Of a stretch of 64,000 nt of DNA, positions 47,088 through 55,739 are shown in pieces (the first letter of the stretch is position 1; each line of letters starts with the position of its first letter). The stretch lies in NCBI GenBank assembly GCA_963700885.1, contig CAVOZJ010000005.1:248001-312000 (forward strand). The letters run 5' to 3'. The notes beneath the pieces are model-generated. The model saw only the letters and a list, made by a program, of their open reading frames with translations, searched no databases and had not been told where the DNA came from. The DNA is from Anderseniella sp963700885. Lineage in GTDB: Bacteria > Pseudomonadota > Alphaproteobacteria > Rhizobiales > Aestuariivirgaceae. Position numbers and translations under genes: made by a program.

Positions 47088-47921
47088 ATGAAGCATGTAA
47101 CCCTTCCCGGCGGACAAAAAGTTCCTGCACTTGGACTTGGCACCTGGCGCATGGGCGAGGATGCAGCAATGATTAAGGCCGAGGCGGACGTGTTGCGCCA
47201 CGGTCTGGACACTGGCCTGAACCTCATTGACACAGCAGAAATGTACGGTGAAGGCGGTGCCGAGATGGTCGTGGCCGAAGCCCTTGCCGGGCGGCGTGAC
47301 GAGGCCTTTATCGTCTCCAAGGTGTATCCGCACAACGCATCTTACGACGGCGTTATCGCTGCCTGCGAACGATCACTTGAACGCCTGCAGACAGACCGCA
47401 TTGATCTTTATCTCTTGCACTGGCGCGGGCAGTATCCACTTGACGAGACAGTGTCTGGATTTGAGCGCCTCCGGTCGGATGGCAAAATTCTCCATTGGGG
47501 CGTCAGCAATCTGGATGGCGACGACATGCAGGAGTTGCTTGGCGTGCGTGACGGCAGCAAATGCGCCGTCGACCAGGTTCTCTACAATCTGTCCGACCGG
47601 GGCATTGAATGGGAATTGCAGCCGAAGCTGGTTGAAAGTGGAATTCCGGTCATGGCCTATTGTCCGCTTGGCGAAGGCAGGCTGCTGCGCGATGCAAGTC
47701 TCGCAACACTAGCCGACCGGCACAATGTCACGCCGGCGTCCATCGCGCTCGCCTGGCTGATATCCCACCCGCAAACAATCGCCATACCGAAAACTGCCCG
47801 CGCGGAGCGCATCGGTCCTATCTTTGCCGCACTTGATGTCGAATTGGACGAAGAAGACCTGGCCCTGCTCGACCACGAATTCCCGCCACCCGACGGGCCG
47901 TCTGCCTTGTCGATCGTCTAA
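47088..47921 (+). CDS. Aldo/keto reductase
   Basis: From ATG 47088 (MKHVTLPGGQKVPALGLGTWRMGED) the 277-residue enzyme has the AKR catalytic set: LIDTAEMYGEGGAE (Asp and Tyr), VSKVYPHN (Lys), LYLLHWRG (His), then WGVSNLDGDD and IPKTARAERI for NADPH binding. A longer open frame from 46929 would run into the divergent gene and lacks family-like sequence. It would reduce an aldehyde or ketone; the substrate may be linked to the neighbouring decarboxylase. Confidence 0.88.
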   Translation: MKHVTLPGGQKVPALGLGTWRMGEDAAMIKAEADVLRHGLDTGLNLIDTAEMYGEGGAEMVVAEALAGRRDEAFIVSKVYPHNASYDGVIAACERSLERLQTDRIDLYLLHWRGQYPLDETVSGFERLRSDGKILHWGVSNLDGDDMQELLGVRDGSKCAVDQVLYNLSDRGIEWELQPKLVESGIPVMAYCPLGEGRLLRDASLATLADRHNVTPASIALAWLISHPQTIAIPKTARAERIGPIFAALDVELDEEDLALLDHEFPPPDGPSALSIV

Positions 47922-48123
47922 AGCGGAAGATCGCCCGGCACAGCTGGAGGCGGGCGGGGTGTCATCTGGAACCATTCCTGAATTTGTTCCCCGCCTGCAT
48001 TTCAAAGTTGATCTGTGGCTGTTGTTTGTTTTGACTTGCATCCAGGTCGCGTCTAACTTAGGTCTCGATACTGACGGGGAACAAATTCAGGGCGTCACAG
48101 TTTTGACTTCTAGGATACGCAGA

Positions 48124-48759
48124 ATGGCGCTCGGCTTGGCACTGGCTGCTTGCGCGTCGGTGAGCGCTGCAAAAGCTGATGATCCGGGCGCGCTCGGCGT
48201 TTCTCCGATTTCGCATGTTCCAGGAAGCATCAGCATTCTCGGAGGCATAGGTGTAGGCGACAGCAACCTTGGCGATCTGGCGATTAATTACGGTAACATC
48301 GAGACTGATGAAGTCGGCAAGAGCGGTCTGGTTGGTGCCGCCATGTCGCGGCAACTGGTCCGGTTTTGGGAGTATTTCTGGCTTGAGGCCGAGGTAGGCG
48401 CAGGCCTCCGGTTCGAACCTGACCGTGACTACTACAGTCCGGAAGCCTGGGGAGCCATATACCTGAGGTTTGATGGCTTTCCGTGGAATGACGTGCTGCG
48501 CACTTCCATTGGTATATCGACTGGTCTGGACGTGGTCGCAGACCTGCCGCCAAGCGAAACCAACTATGGGCAGAAGTCGGTACCCGGCGGAGCGGTTCTT
48601 CAACACTATCTGTCGCCGGAGATTGCCTTCTCGTTGCCTGACAATCCAGAGGATGAACTGTTCATTCGCATCCACCACCGGTCAACAGGCTACGGCCTGT
48701 TCTGGGACGCCAGCACAGGTTCCAATCTTGTCGCGATAGGTTTGCGATTTCGCCGGTAG
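48124..48759 (+). CDS. Outer-membrane barrel, PagL-like lipid A deacylase candidate
   Basis: From ATG 48124 (MALGLALAACASVSAAKA signal peptide) the 211-residue protein has alternating beta-strand features and ends in aromatic/basic RFRR. The stretch FIRIHHRSTGYGLFWD contains an H-x-S pair like the catalytic His-Ser of PagL 3-O-deacylases. Other PagL landmarks are not clear to me, so the call is tentative. The open frame upstream to 47824 overlaps the reductase gene and is not used. Confidence 0.55.
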   Translation: MALGLALAACASVSAAKADDPGALGVSPISHVPGSISILGGIGVGDSNLGDLAINYGNIETDEVGKSGLVGAAMSRQLVRFWEYFWLEAEVGAGLRFEPDRDYYSPEAWGAIYLRFDGFPWNDVLRTSIGISTGLDVVADLPPSETNYGQKSVPGGAVLQHYLSPEIAFSLPDNPEDELFIRIHHRSTGYGLFWDASTGSNLVAIGLRFRR

Positions 48760-48767
48760 TCGCGACG

Positions 48768-48782
48768 GGCCATAGGATGGCC
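48768..48782. terminator. Short hairpin between convergent genes
   Basis: GGCCAT-agg-ATGGCC is a perfect 6-bp stem between the barrel gene and the convergent hypothetical gene. There is no U-tract, so termination is only possible. Confidence 0.35.
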
Positions 48783-48788
48783 AGGTGC

Positions 48789-49479
48789 TCATTCATTGCT
48801 CAATGGTTGCCACATCGCGGTTTGCAAATCTGCATTTTCGCTGGCCATGACCGTGTTGAAGTAACGCTTCCAGGCCAGAAAATCCGCTTTGCTGCCAATA
48901 CCGCCAATTGCCTCGTTTTCGCGAGCTGATGCTCTCATTGCCGGAAAGTAATCGATGCGCCATTGGCCATCTTCATGCTCAAAATCAATCCGAAGTCCAA
49001 ACGTAACGGAAAGTGGCAGGGTCTTCAGACCGTACTCCTCAGGACCCACCCAGCCTGTTGACTTGCCTGGCCCCAGGGGTAAAGCAGCAAGCAATGCCAA
49101 ATTTCGCAGAGGTTGGTTTGGCAGGCTTTTGCGCAAGGCAGCGTGAAAATCCCGTCGGCTGGACGGGTTTTTTACCACCGGGAGCGCAAGCGAACCTGCA
49201 TGAACTGCCATGCGAATGCCGAGCACCGCGGCAATATCGACAAAATCGAGTTGAACAAGTTCTGACTTCTGAAGCTTCCAGCGCCAGTCGCCTGTGGTGA
49301 TCTTCCTGTTCAAGCTGGCTGTTGCTGACGAGACTGGCTGCTCCTGAAAAATCACCCGCCGCAAGGAAGGATTGATAACTGGCCCATGCCCGGTATGCAG
49401 AAGCCGGTTGGCCAAGCAGCAGAACGGCTGCGAACACTACCAGCGCCAGAGCTGAAATTATCGAAATGTAACGGCCCAT
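48789..49479 (-). pseudogene. Secreted or membrane-anchored hypothetical protein, frameshifted
   Basis: The first frame from ATG 49479 encodes a signal anchor (YISIISALALVVFAAVLLLGQPASAYRAWASYQSFLAAGDFSGAASLVSNSQLEQE). The second frame continues with SLNRKITTGDWRWKLQKSELVQLDFVDIAAVLGIRM and ends at 48789. One indel near 49300 joins them into ~230 residues. I recognise no domain. Confidence 0.55.
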
Positions 49480-49514
49480 GGCCGAAACAATAGTTCATTC
49501 GCGTAAATGAGTGC

Positions 49515-49748
49515 TTACAGATTTATCGAACATTCAGTACCGCCCTGGTTCCGGTTCGCCGCAAAGGGGCAGTACCAGATCAGGACGAGTCCTTTGCACA
49601 CCACTTTTGCTGGCGAGTTCAGGACTTTCTCATTGCCCCAATCACGCAGGGCAATATTGATCGGCCGCAGACTTTCATCGAGTTCGGTCAGGGTGTATTT
49701 CACCTTTGGAGGAACTATCGGATAGACTTTTCGTATGAGCAAGCCATC
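49515..49748 (-). pseudogene. HxlR-family regulator, C-terminal remnant
   Basis: The minus-strand frame reads DGLLIRKVYPIVPPKVKYTLTELDESLRPINIALRDWG and runs to a stop at 49515. This is the conserved end of the HxlR winged-helix family. The N-terminal half, with the recognition helix, would lie right of 49748, but that place is taken by the monooxygenase gene on the other strand. The regulator is therefore truncated. Confidence 0.68.
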
Positions 49749-50027
49749 ACAATCGTCGCCAGTATCCATGCAAGGCGCGCAAACATTACTCTCGTGCAAG
49801 CTGAACTGGAAAAGCTGGTTCCGATCACGCGGGTTGAAGCCGGATGCACAAGGTATGACCTGCATCAGGACAATTCCAACCCTGCGCATTTCATGTTCTT
49901 TGAAAACTGGGAAAATCGTGAACTGTGGCAAACCCACATGAATGCTCCACATCTTGCAGCCTATATGGCCGCAACCGATGGTGCTGTTGAAAATTTCGTG
50001 CTCAATGAAATGACAAAAGTTGTCTAG
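49735..50027 (+). pseudogene. Antibiotic biosynthesis monooxygenase-like protein, 5' end disrupted
   Basis: The frame that encodes AITIVASIHARRANITLVQAELEKLVPITRVEAGCTRYDLHQDNSNPAHFMFFENWENRELWQTHMNAPHLAAYM is the ABM/quinol monooxygenase family. Its expected start, MSK at 49735, is in another frame, so one base is lost near 49742. As written, the only in-frame start is GTG 49794, which drops the first strand of the fold. It is followed after 25 bp by an alcohol-dehydrogenase-like gene. Confidence 0.65.
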
Positions 50028-50052
50028 AGGCACGGCCACAGGAGATAAGAAC

Positions 50053-51072
50053 ATGAAAGCTGTAGGATTCACACATTACCTACCCATAGAGGAGACAGGC
50101 TCGTTTCTCGATCTGGAGATTGACAAGCCCGTACCTCTGGGCCGCGATATACTGGTTGCAGTCAAGGCGGTTGCAGTAAACCCGGTTGATACCAAAGTGC
50201 GGTCCGGGCGAGGCAAGGAGGGCGTGGTCGAGAACCCGGCCCGGATCATCGGCTATGATGCATCCGGCATTGTCGAATCCGTTGGCGCAGATGTTGCTCT
50301 CTTCAAGAAGGGTGATGAGGTGTACTATGCTGGCGACATTACCCGCTCAGGCACCAATCAGGAGTTTCATCTGGTCGATGAACGCATTGTCGGCCACAAG
50401 CCCAAGTCGCTTTCACACGCTGAAGCTGCCGCTCTGCCTTTGACGACCATCACTGCTTATGAAGCATTCTTTGACCGTCTCGGCATTGATCGCGACGGCG
50501 CCGCCAACGGCCAGTCCATTCTCATCATCGGCGCCGGAGGAGGTGTCGGTTCAATCGGCATCCAGTTAGCAAGACACGCAGGCTTGAGCGTCATCGCCAC
50601 TGCTTCGAGGCCGGAGACCGAAGCCTGGGTCAGGGAGCTTGGTGCAGACCATGTGATCAATCACCGCGAAGACATGGTCGCCCAGGTGCGCGCCCTCGGT
50701 ATGCAGCATGTGGATCATGTCGCCATCTTTAATGATATGCGTCACTGGGAAACTGCGGTTGAACTCATCAGACCACAAGGTGGCATTGTCTCCATTGACG
50801 ACACTGATTTGCCAATGCCGATGGGTGGCATGAAGATGAAGGCTGCGTCGTTGCACTGGGAGTTCATGTTTGCGCGCGCCATGCATCAGACACCGGATAT
50901 GATTGGGCAGCACAAACTGTTGAGCAAGGTGGCAAAGCAGATTGATTCAGGTCGTATCCGCACGACATTGTCGCAAGTCCTGTCACCGATCACCGCGGCC
51001 AGCATGCGCGAAGCCCATCGCCTGATTGAGACAGGTAAGGCAAAGGGCAAGATCGTCGTGGAAGGATTCTAG
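50053..51072 (+). CDS. Zinc-type alcohol dehydrogenase-like/quinone oxidoreductase
   Basis: From ATG 50053 (GGAGA ribosome site 8-12 bp upstream) the 339-residue MDR enzyme has GYDASGIVESVGADVALFKKGDEVYY, then the NADPH motif IIGAGGGVGSIGIQLARHAGLSVIATAS. The Zn-ligand Cys/His pattern of true ADHs is absent, which fits the quinone oxidoreductase branch. It likely acts with the neighbouring monooxygenase-like and SnoaL-like genes in handling small aldehydes or quinones. Confidence 0.85.
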   Translation: MKAVGFTHYLPIEETGSFLDLEIDKPVPLGRDILVAVKAVAVNPVDTKVRSGRGKEGVVENPARIIGYDASGIVESVGADVALFKKGDEVYYAGDITRSGTNQEFHLVDERIVGHKPKSLSHAEAAALPLTTITAYEAFFDRLGIDRDGAANGQSILIIGAGGGVGSIGIQLARHAGLSVIATASRPETEAWVRELGADHVINHREDMVAQVRALGMQHVDHVAIFNDMRHWETAVELIRPQGGIVSIDDTDLPMPMGGMKMKAASLHWEFMFARAMHQTPDMIGQHKLLSKVAKQIDSGRIRTTLSQVLSPITAASMREAHRLIETGKAKGKIVVEGF

Positions 51073-51075
51073 CGA

Positions 51076-51459
51076 ATGACCGATCTGGAAACGAACAGAA
51101 GGAATGCCGTCGCATTCTATGAAATGATGTTCAATGACTGCAGGCCCGAGGAGGCAATCGAGACGTTTGCAGGCGCCGAATACATCCAGCACAATCCGCA
51201 CGTAAGAACCGGAAAGCAGGGATTTATCGACTATTTCAAACAGATGGCGCGGGAGTATCCGGGAAAGCAGGTGATTGTCAAACGTACAGTGGCCGAAGGC
51301 AACATGGTCGTCCTGCACTGCCATCAGGTTTGGCCAGGCAATTTGGAGTACGCGGGAATTGACATTTTCCGGTTCGACAACAACGGCAAGATTGTTGAAC
51401 GTTGGGACGTGCTGCAGACATTACCTGCGGAAAGCGCGCACGATAACGGCATGTTCTGA
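51076..51459 (+). CDS. SnoaL-like polyketide-cyclase-fold protein
   Basis: The 127-residue protein begins 3 bp after the oxidoreductase stop. It has the SnoaL/NTF2-like pattern: AVAFYEMMFNDCRPEEAIETFAGAEYIQHNPHVRTGKQGFIDYF and VVLHCHQVWPGN...GIDIFRFDNNGKIVERWDVLQ. Members act as small isomerase/cyclase-fold enzymes on diverse substrates. Its role here is not known. Confidence 0.85.
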   Translation: MTDLETNRRNAVAFYEMMFNDCRPEEAIETFAGAEYIQHNPHVRTGKQGFIDYFKQMAREYPGKQVIVKRTVAEGNMVVLHCHQVWPGNLEYAGIDIFRFDNNGKIVERWDVLQTLPAESAHDNGMF

Positions 51460-51714
51460 CGGGGAATGAAAATATCAGTCCATGCGCCCCCGGGACGTTT
51501 GAGGGCAACGTGCAGGAAGGCTGAATTCGGACAAACCAGCCACTTCGATGAAGTTGGTGTCAAAACAAGTCCAAAACGTCTGACCGACGAAATTCCGCCG
51601 GACTTGGCAGATTGAGAGAACCTCCATGGCAAAAACCAATCAAACAATGGCGTCGCCGTTGTAGTACCGAAATTTAACCCTGCTAGATATCTGACAATAA
51701 ATTTAGAACCATCC
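51460..51714. other. Gap before the PACE transporter gene
   Basis: About 255 bp with no recognisable gene on either strand; it may hold the promoter for the next gene. Confidence 0.35.
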
Positions 51715-51723
51715 GTGCGAGAC

Positions 51724-52179
51724 ATGTCGAAAACGGTAAAACTCAGGTCGGGAAAAGATCGCCTGCGCTACACCATACTCTTTGAAGCGGTGTTGTTTGC
51801 CATTCTGATACCGGCAGGCGCTGTATTCTTTGACAAGGGTCTGGCAGACATTGGCGTTCTCGGCGCGTTTCTGCTGGTCAAGGCGGTATTGCTCGGGCTT
51901 CTGTACAATTGGGTGTTCGACAAGGTTGACGCTCAAAGTGGCCGCTTATCCTCAGATCGCAAAATTCTGGGTCGAATTGTACACGCCGTTGGTTTCGAAC
52001 TGACCCTGCTGATCACCTCGGTCCCGGTCTATTGCTGGTGGCTGAACATCACCGTTCTAGAAGCTGTCATGGTTGATCTCGTCGTGACCAGCCTCGTGGT
52101 TGCCTACACCTATCTTTTCACTCTCGCCTATGATCGTCTGTTTCCCGTTGCTCCAGTTGTTGGACAGACCTTGGATTGA
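51724..52179 (+). CDS. PACE-family (BTP-repeat) efflux transporter
   Basis: The 151-residue protein (start MSKTVKLRSGKDRLRYTILFEA) has four helices in two tandem bacterial-transmembrane-pair units. Each has a similar core: RYTILFEAVLFAILIPAGAVFFDKGLADIGVLGAFLL and RIVHAVGFELTLLITSVPVYCWWLNITVLEAVMVDLV. The conserved Glu of helix 1 (FEA; FEL) is present in both. PACE pumps export biocides and polyamines with protons. Confidence 0.88.
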   Translation: MSKTVKLRSGKDRLRYTILFEAVLFAILIPAGAVFFDKGLADIGVLGAFLLVKAVLLGLLYNWVFDKVDAQSGRLSSDRKILGRIVHAVGFELTLLITSVPVYCWWLNITVLEAVMVDLVVTSLVVAYTYLFTLAYDRLFPVAPVVGQTLD

Positions 52180-52180
52180 A

Positions 52181-52217
52181 GGCAAGCTAACCGTCAGGTC
52201 ACTCACCCCAGCTTGCC
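52181..52217. terminator. Hairpin between convergent PACE and TPK genes
   Basis: Arms GGCAAGCT (52181-52188) and AGCTTGCC (52210-52217) pair perfectly with a 21-nt loop, lying after the PACE stop and before the TPK stop. Confidence 0.4.
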
Positions 52218-52245
52218 ACGTTGGTTTGCCAACCGTCCCCAGGTG

Positions 52246-52878
52246 CTAGACGGGATAAACCATCACAATCGCCTTGCCGGAAGCAACCGAGACTCTTGCA
52301 GGAGGCGTTTCCACTTCGTTGGACAAGGTCAGGGTCGAACCCAGCGTCACATCTCGATCAGTCAATGGCCATCGTACGCCCTTGATCGTGATGCGCCTCA
52401 GGTCGCTGACCGGCAATATCGACAGGCGCGAGGCCGGCGGCACATCAATTTCAATACTGTCGTCAAGTAACGGCCAGGCTTCTTCGTGCCCGCTGGACAA
52501 CATGATCGGGATACCAAGTACCTTCAGCTTCAGCAGCAGCATCATGTTTGCAAAGGCATGGTCGGCCTGACCGCCGAACCCGCCCGCCAGCAGCAATTCT
52601 GTCGCTCCCAGCCGAACCGCTTCATCGACCGCCAGTTCACCGTCCGTTGCATTCTTGGCAACGGGATAGGATTGGCGCGGCACATCCACATAGCGGGCCA
52701 TGAGCGCTTCATCGGATGAATCGAAATCACCGAGCCACAGTTCAGGCAGCACTCCCAGCATTGTCGCATGTGCCATCCCGCCATCTGCGGCAATGATGCG
52801 ACTATCGCCAATCTGGGCTGTCAGCCGGTCCGTCACGGTCAGATCGCCCGCCAGCAACACTGTAAACTTCTGCGTCAT
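52246..52878 (-). CDS. Thiamine pyrophosphokinase
   Basis: From ATG 52878 (MTQKFTVLLAGDLTVTDRL) the 210-residue protein has RIIADGGMAHATMLGVLPELWLGDFDSSD, the conserved GDFDS motif, then YPVAKNATDGELAVDEAV and LLAGGFGGQADHAFANMMLL. This is the bacterial TPK family that makes TPP from thiamine. A longer frame to 52995 would read into the TPP riboswitch of the divergent operon and is rejected. Confidence 0.88.
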   Translation of the reverse strand: MTQKFTVLLAGDLTVTDRLTAQIGDSRIIAADGGMAHATMLGVLPELWLGDFDSSDEALMARYVDVPRQSYPVAKNATDGELAVDEAVRLGATELLLAGGFGGQADHAFANMMLLLKLKVLGIPIMLSSGHEEAWPLLDDSIEIDVPPASRLSILPVSDLRRITIKGVRWPLTDRDVTLGSTLTLSNEVETPPARVSVASGKAIVMVYPV

Positions 52879-52945
52879 GGCCGCTGCAATACCACACAAT
52901 GTCCCTTGCACAAGCACCGTCTGGTACCCTATATCTGTAACTGCT

Positions 52946-53040
52946 CTTGGGGTGCCCGTAAATTTGAAGGGCTGAGAGGCAAGTGTCCTTGCCAACCCTC
53001 TGAACCTGATCCGGATAATGCCGGCGGAGGGATACGGGCC
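52946..53040 (+). ncRNA. TPP riboswitch (thi box)
   Basis: The conserved elements appear in order: GGGGTGCCC, GGGCTGAGA at 52979 onward, CCAACCCTCTGAACCTGAT, and CCGGATAATGCCGGCGGAGG. This is the classical TPP aptamer and lies about 65 bp before the thiB start. It should lower expression of the thiamine uptake operon when TPP is plentiful. Confidence 0.95.
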
Positions 53041-53103
53041 TGATCTCGATGTTTTCCCGTGACGTCCGGCAGCAAATTGTCATCTTGCTGAAGGAGATCA
53101 AAA

Positions 53104-54102
53104 ATGCTGCGACTGTTCACTCTTTGCCTTGCCATTGTGTTGTTGCTGGCTATGCCGGCGTCAGCCAGGGACAAGCTCACCGTCTACACCTATGACAGTT
53201 TTGTCTCCGACTGGGGCCCCGGGCCGAAGATCAGGACCGCCTTCGAGGCGCAGTGCGACTGCGAGCTTGAATGGGTCGCCGTGGCAGACGCAGTCGCCAC
53301 CCTGAACCGCATCAAGCTCGAAGGTGCCGGCAGCAAGGCGGATATCCTTCTGGGCATCGACACCAGCCTGACGGCGGAAGCTGCCGCAACCGGACTGTTT
53401 GAGCAACATGGCATTGATACAGCCAACATCAGCCTGCCGATAGTTTGGTCCGACCGGATATTTGTGCCTTATGATTTTGGCCACTTCGCAGTTGTCTATG
53501 ACAGCGAGAAAATCAAGACGCCGCCTGCAAGCCTGGATGCGCTGGTGAACGGAGATCCGGAACAGAAGATCGTCATTCAGGACCCGCGCACCTCCAGTCC
53601 CGGCCTCGGGCTGCTTCTGTGGATCAAGGCTGTCTATGGCGGCGAGGCCGGTGAGACATGGAGCAAATTGTCAAAGCGCGTGTTGACCGTAACCCCCGGC
53701 TGGTCGGAAGCCTATGGCATGTTCACCAAGGGCGAGGCACCGATGGTGCTGTCTTACACAACCTCGCCTGCCTACCACATGGTGGCGGAAAAGACCCACC
53801 GGTATCGAGCGGCCGCCTTTGCAGAGGGCCACTACATGCAGGTCGAGGTTGCCGGCATACTGAAGTCATCCTCAAACAAGCCGCTTGCCCGCAAGTTCCT
53901 GGCCTTCATGACCGGCCCGGGTTTCCAGAACCATATCGCGACCAACAACTGGATGTGGCCGGCCGGCAAGACAACCGACGCCCTGCCGGAAGCTTTCAGC
54001 AAACTGGTTAAACCCCAGAAATCACTGCTGCTGTCATCCGACGAGGTCAATGCCAACCGCAAGGCCTGGATCGACGAGTGGCTCAACGCCACAACCAGAT
54101 AA
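53104..54102 (+). CDS. thiB: Thiamine ABC transporter, substrate-binding protein
   Basis: The 332-residue protein has a signal peptide (MLRLFTLCLAIVLLLAMPASA) and the ThiB pattern: LTVYTYDSFVSDWGPGPKIRTAFEAQCDCELEWVAVADAVATLNRIKLEG, then DRIFVPYDFGHFAVVYDSE, PRTSSPGLGLLLWIKAVYG. It binds thiamine or TPP in the periplasm. It sits right after a TPP riboswitch and before the permease. Confidence 0.94.
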   Translation: MLRLFTLCLAIVLLLAMPASARDKLTVYTYDSFVSDWGPGPKIRTAFEAQCDCELEWVAVADAVATLNRIKLEGAGSKADILLGIDTSLTAEAAATGLFEQHGIDTANISLPIVWSDRIFVPYDFGHFAVVYDSEKIKTPPASLDALVNGDPEQKIVIQDPRTSSPGLGLLLWIKAVYGGEAGETWSKLSKRVLTVTPGWSEAYGMFTKGEAPMVLSYTTSPAYHMVAEKTHRYRAAAFAEGHYMQVEVAGILKSSSNKPLARKFLAFMTGPGFQNHIATNNWMWPAGKTTDALPEAFSKLVKPQKSLLLSSDEVNANRKAWIDEWLNATTR

Positions 54103-54116
54103 TCCGGCAGGCCGGC

Positions 54117-55739
54117 ATGTCGCCAGCAACAATGTCCAGTCCCCGGCCGGCAGTTTTGGCGGGCATTGCTGCGCTTGCATTTATCGTTGTTGCCGCCGCA
54201 ACACCCATGTTGGCATTGATGGTCATTGCGCCTTCCATGCCGGACCTGAGTTCGGATTACCTGGATTTCGTCTGGGCGATTACCAGGTTCACCGTGCTTC
54301 AGGCGGGACTATCAACCGCGTTGTCTGTCATGCTGGCGATCCCGCTGGCGAGGGCGTTGGCGCGGCAAACTTCCTTTCCCGGCAGACCCATTATCCTGCG
54401 AATGCTGGCATTGCCGCTGGCTCTACCGGCACTGGTAGTGGTTCTGGGCATTGTCGAAGTGTGGGGCAGGCAGGGCTGGGTGAGTACCCTGCTGCAGGCC
54501 ACCGGCCTGTCCGGACCCCTGAACATCTATGGTTTGTCCGGCATCCTGATCGCCCATGTGTTTTTCAACATCGCACTGGCGGCGCGCCTCCTGGTGGCGT
54601 CGCTGGAACGGGTCCAGCCGGAGAACTGGCGCCTTGCCGCCCAATTGAGTTTCAGGTCCGGCCACGTATTTCGTCACATCGAGTGGCCGGTTATCCGGTC
54701 CGAGCTGCCCGGCATCGCCAGCCTGGTGTTCATGTTGTGCATAGCCAGTTTTGCCGTGGTGCTGGTTCTGGGCGGCGGACCGAAAGCCACCACGCTGGAA
54801 GTGGCCATCTATCAGTCCCTGCGTTTTGACTTTGATCCGCCCCGTGCCGTGCTGCTGGCCCTGTTGCAACTTTCGCTGTGTGCCAGCCTGTTTGTCCTGG
54901 GCGGGCGCATGGCAACCGATATAGCGGTCATGGCAAGCTTGGGAAAACCGGCACGCCGGCCTGATCAGGCAACATCCGGACCCAAAGACGCGATTGTCAT
55001 AGCTGCCGGCCTCGGCTTCATCGCCGCGCCAATGCTGGCCATTGTGCTGTCAGGTCTGACGGCGCCATTTGCCGCCATCGTGTCGCAAACCGTGTTCTGG
55101 CGTGCCCTGGGCACATCTCTCATTCTGGCTTCTTCCGCTGCCAGCCTTTCACTTGTCATGGCCTGGTGCCTGCTTGCAGCACAACGCACCATCATGCGCC
55201 GCCGGCAGCCGTCGCAGGCCGCTGCTGCGTTGATTTTCTGGATGCAGGCATCGGGGTCTCTCATTCTCGTGGTGCCTCCAGTTGTCATTGGCGCCGGCTG
55301 GTTTGTCGTGCTTCACCGGACCGGTATGGCCGGTACGCTGGCCCCTTCCATCGTGGCGGTCGTCAATGCCCTTATGTCCTTGCCGTTCGTATTGCGAATT
55401 TTAAGACCGGCAGTGATCGGACAGGCCCAGATACACGACCGCCTGTGCGCCAGCCTCGGCCTGTCCGGGCTGCAAAGATGGCGGCTGATCGATCTGCCGG
55501 TTCTGGTGCGCTCGTTTGCGCTGGCATTTGCCTTTGCGGCCGCCCTTTCAATCGGCGACCTGGGTGCAGCAGCACTCTTCGGTTCGACGGACTTTGTAAC
55601 CCTGCCACTTCTCCTGCTCCAGAAAATGGGAAGTTACCGCTCTCTGGAGGCCGCCGGAATCGCGATAATTCTGGCCGGTTTCTGTCTCGGGTTGATATGG
55701 TCAGCCGAGCAATTGAAACCCGGAGCACAAACTTCATGA
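54117..55739 (+). CDS. thiP: Thiamine ABC transporter, permease
   Basis: The ~540-residue protein has two fused permease halves with about twelve helices. EAA-like loops are seen in each half (RLAAQLSFRSGHVFRHIEWPVIR; RLCASLGLSGLQRWRLIDLPVLVRS). The start is placed at ATG 54117, with 54132 also possible. Its stop overlaps the thiQ start (ATGA). Confidence 0.93.
   Translation: MSPATMSSPRPAVLAGIAALAFIVVAAATPMLALMVIAPSMPDLSSDYLDFVWAITRFTVLQAGLSTALSVMLAIPLARALARQTSFPGRPIILRMLALPLALPALVVVLGIVEVWGRQGWVSTLLQATGLSGPLNIYGLSGILIAHVFFNIALAARLLVASLERVQPENWRLAAQLSFRSGHVFRHIEWPVIRSELPGIASLVFMLCIASFAVVLVLGGGPKATTLEVAIYQSLRFDFDPPRAVLLALLQLSLCASLFVLGGRMATDIAVMASLGKPARRPDQATSGPKDAIVIAAGLGFIAAPMLAIVLSGLTAPFAAIVSQTVFWRALGTSLILASSAASLSLVMAWCLLAAQRTIMRRRQPSQAAAALIFWMQASGSLILVVPPVVIGAGWFVVLHRTGMAGTLAPSIVAVVNALMSLPFVLRILRPAVIGQAQIHDRLCASLGLSGLQRWRLIDLPVLVRSFALAFAFAAALSIGDLGAAALFGSTDFVTLPLLLLQKMGSYRSLEAAGIAIILAGFCLGLIWSAEQLKPGAQTS

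Noticed and set aside
51460..51714. Transposase or LysR remnant in the gap before the PACE gene
   Set aside because: A minus-strand frame looked suggestive, but no motif could be confirmed.
52879..52995. Longer start for thiamine pyrophosphokinase
   Set aside because: The extra codons fall within the TPP riboswitch of the divergent thiBPQ operon.
55166..55735. N-terminal extension of ThiQ
   Set aside because: It is an open frame inside thiP; the ATG at 55736 overlaps the thiP stop and begins the ABC domain.
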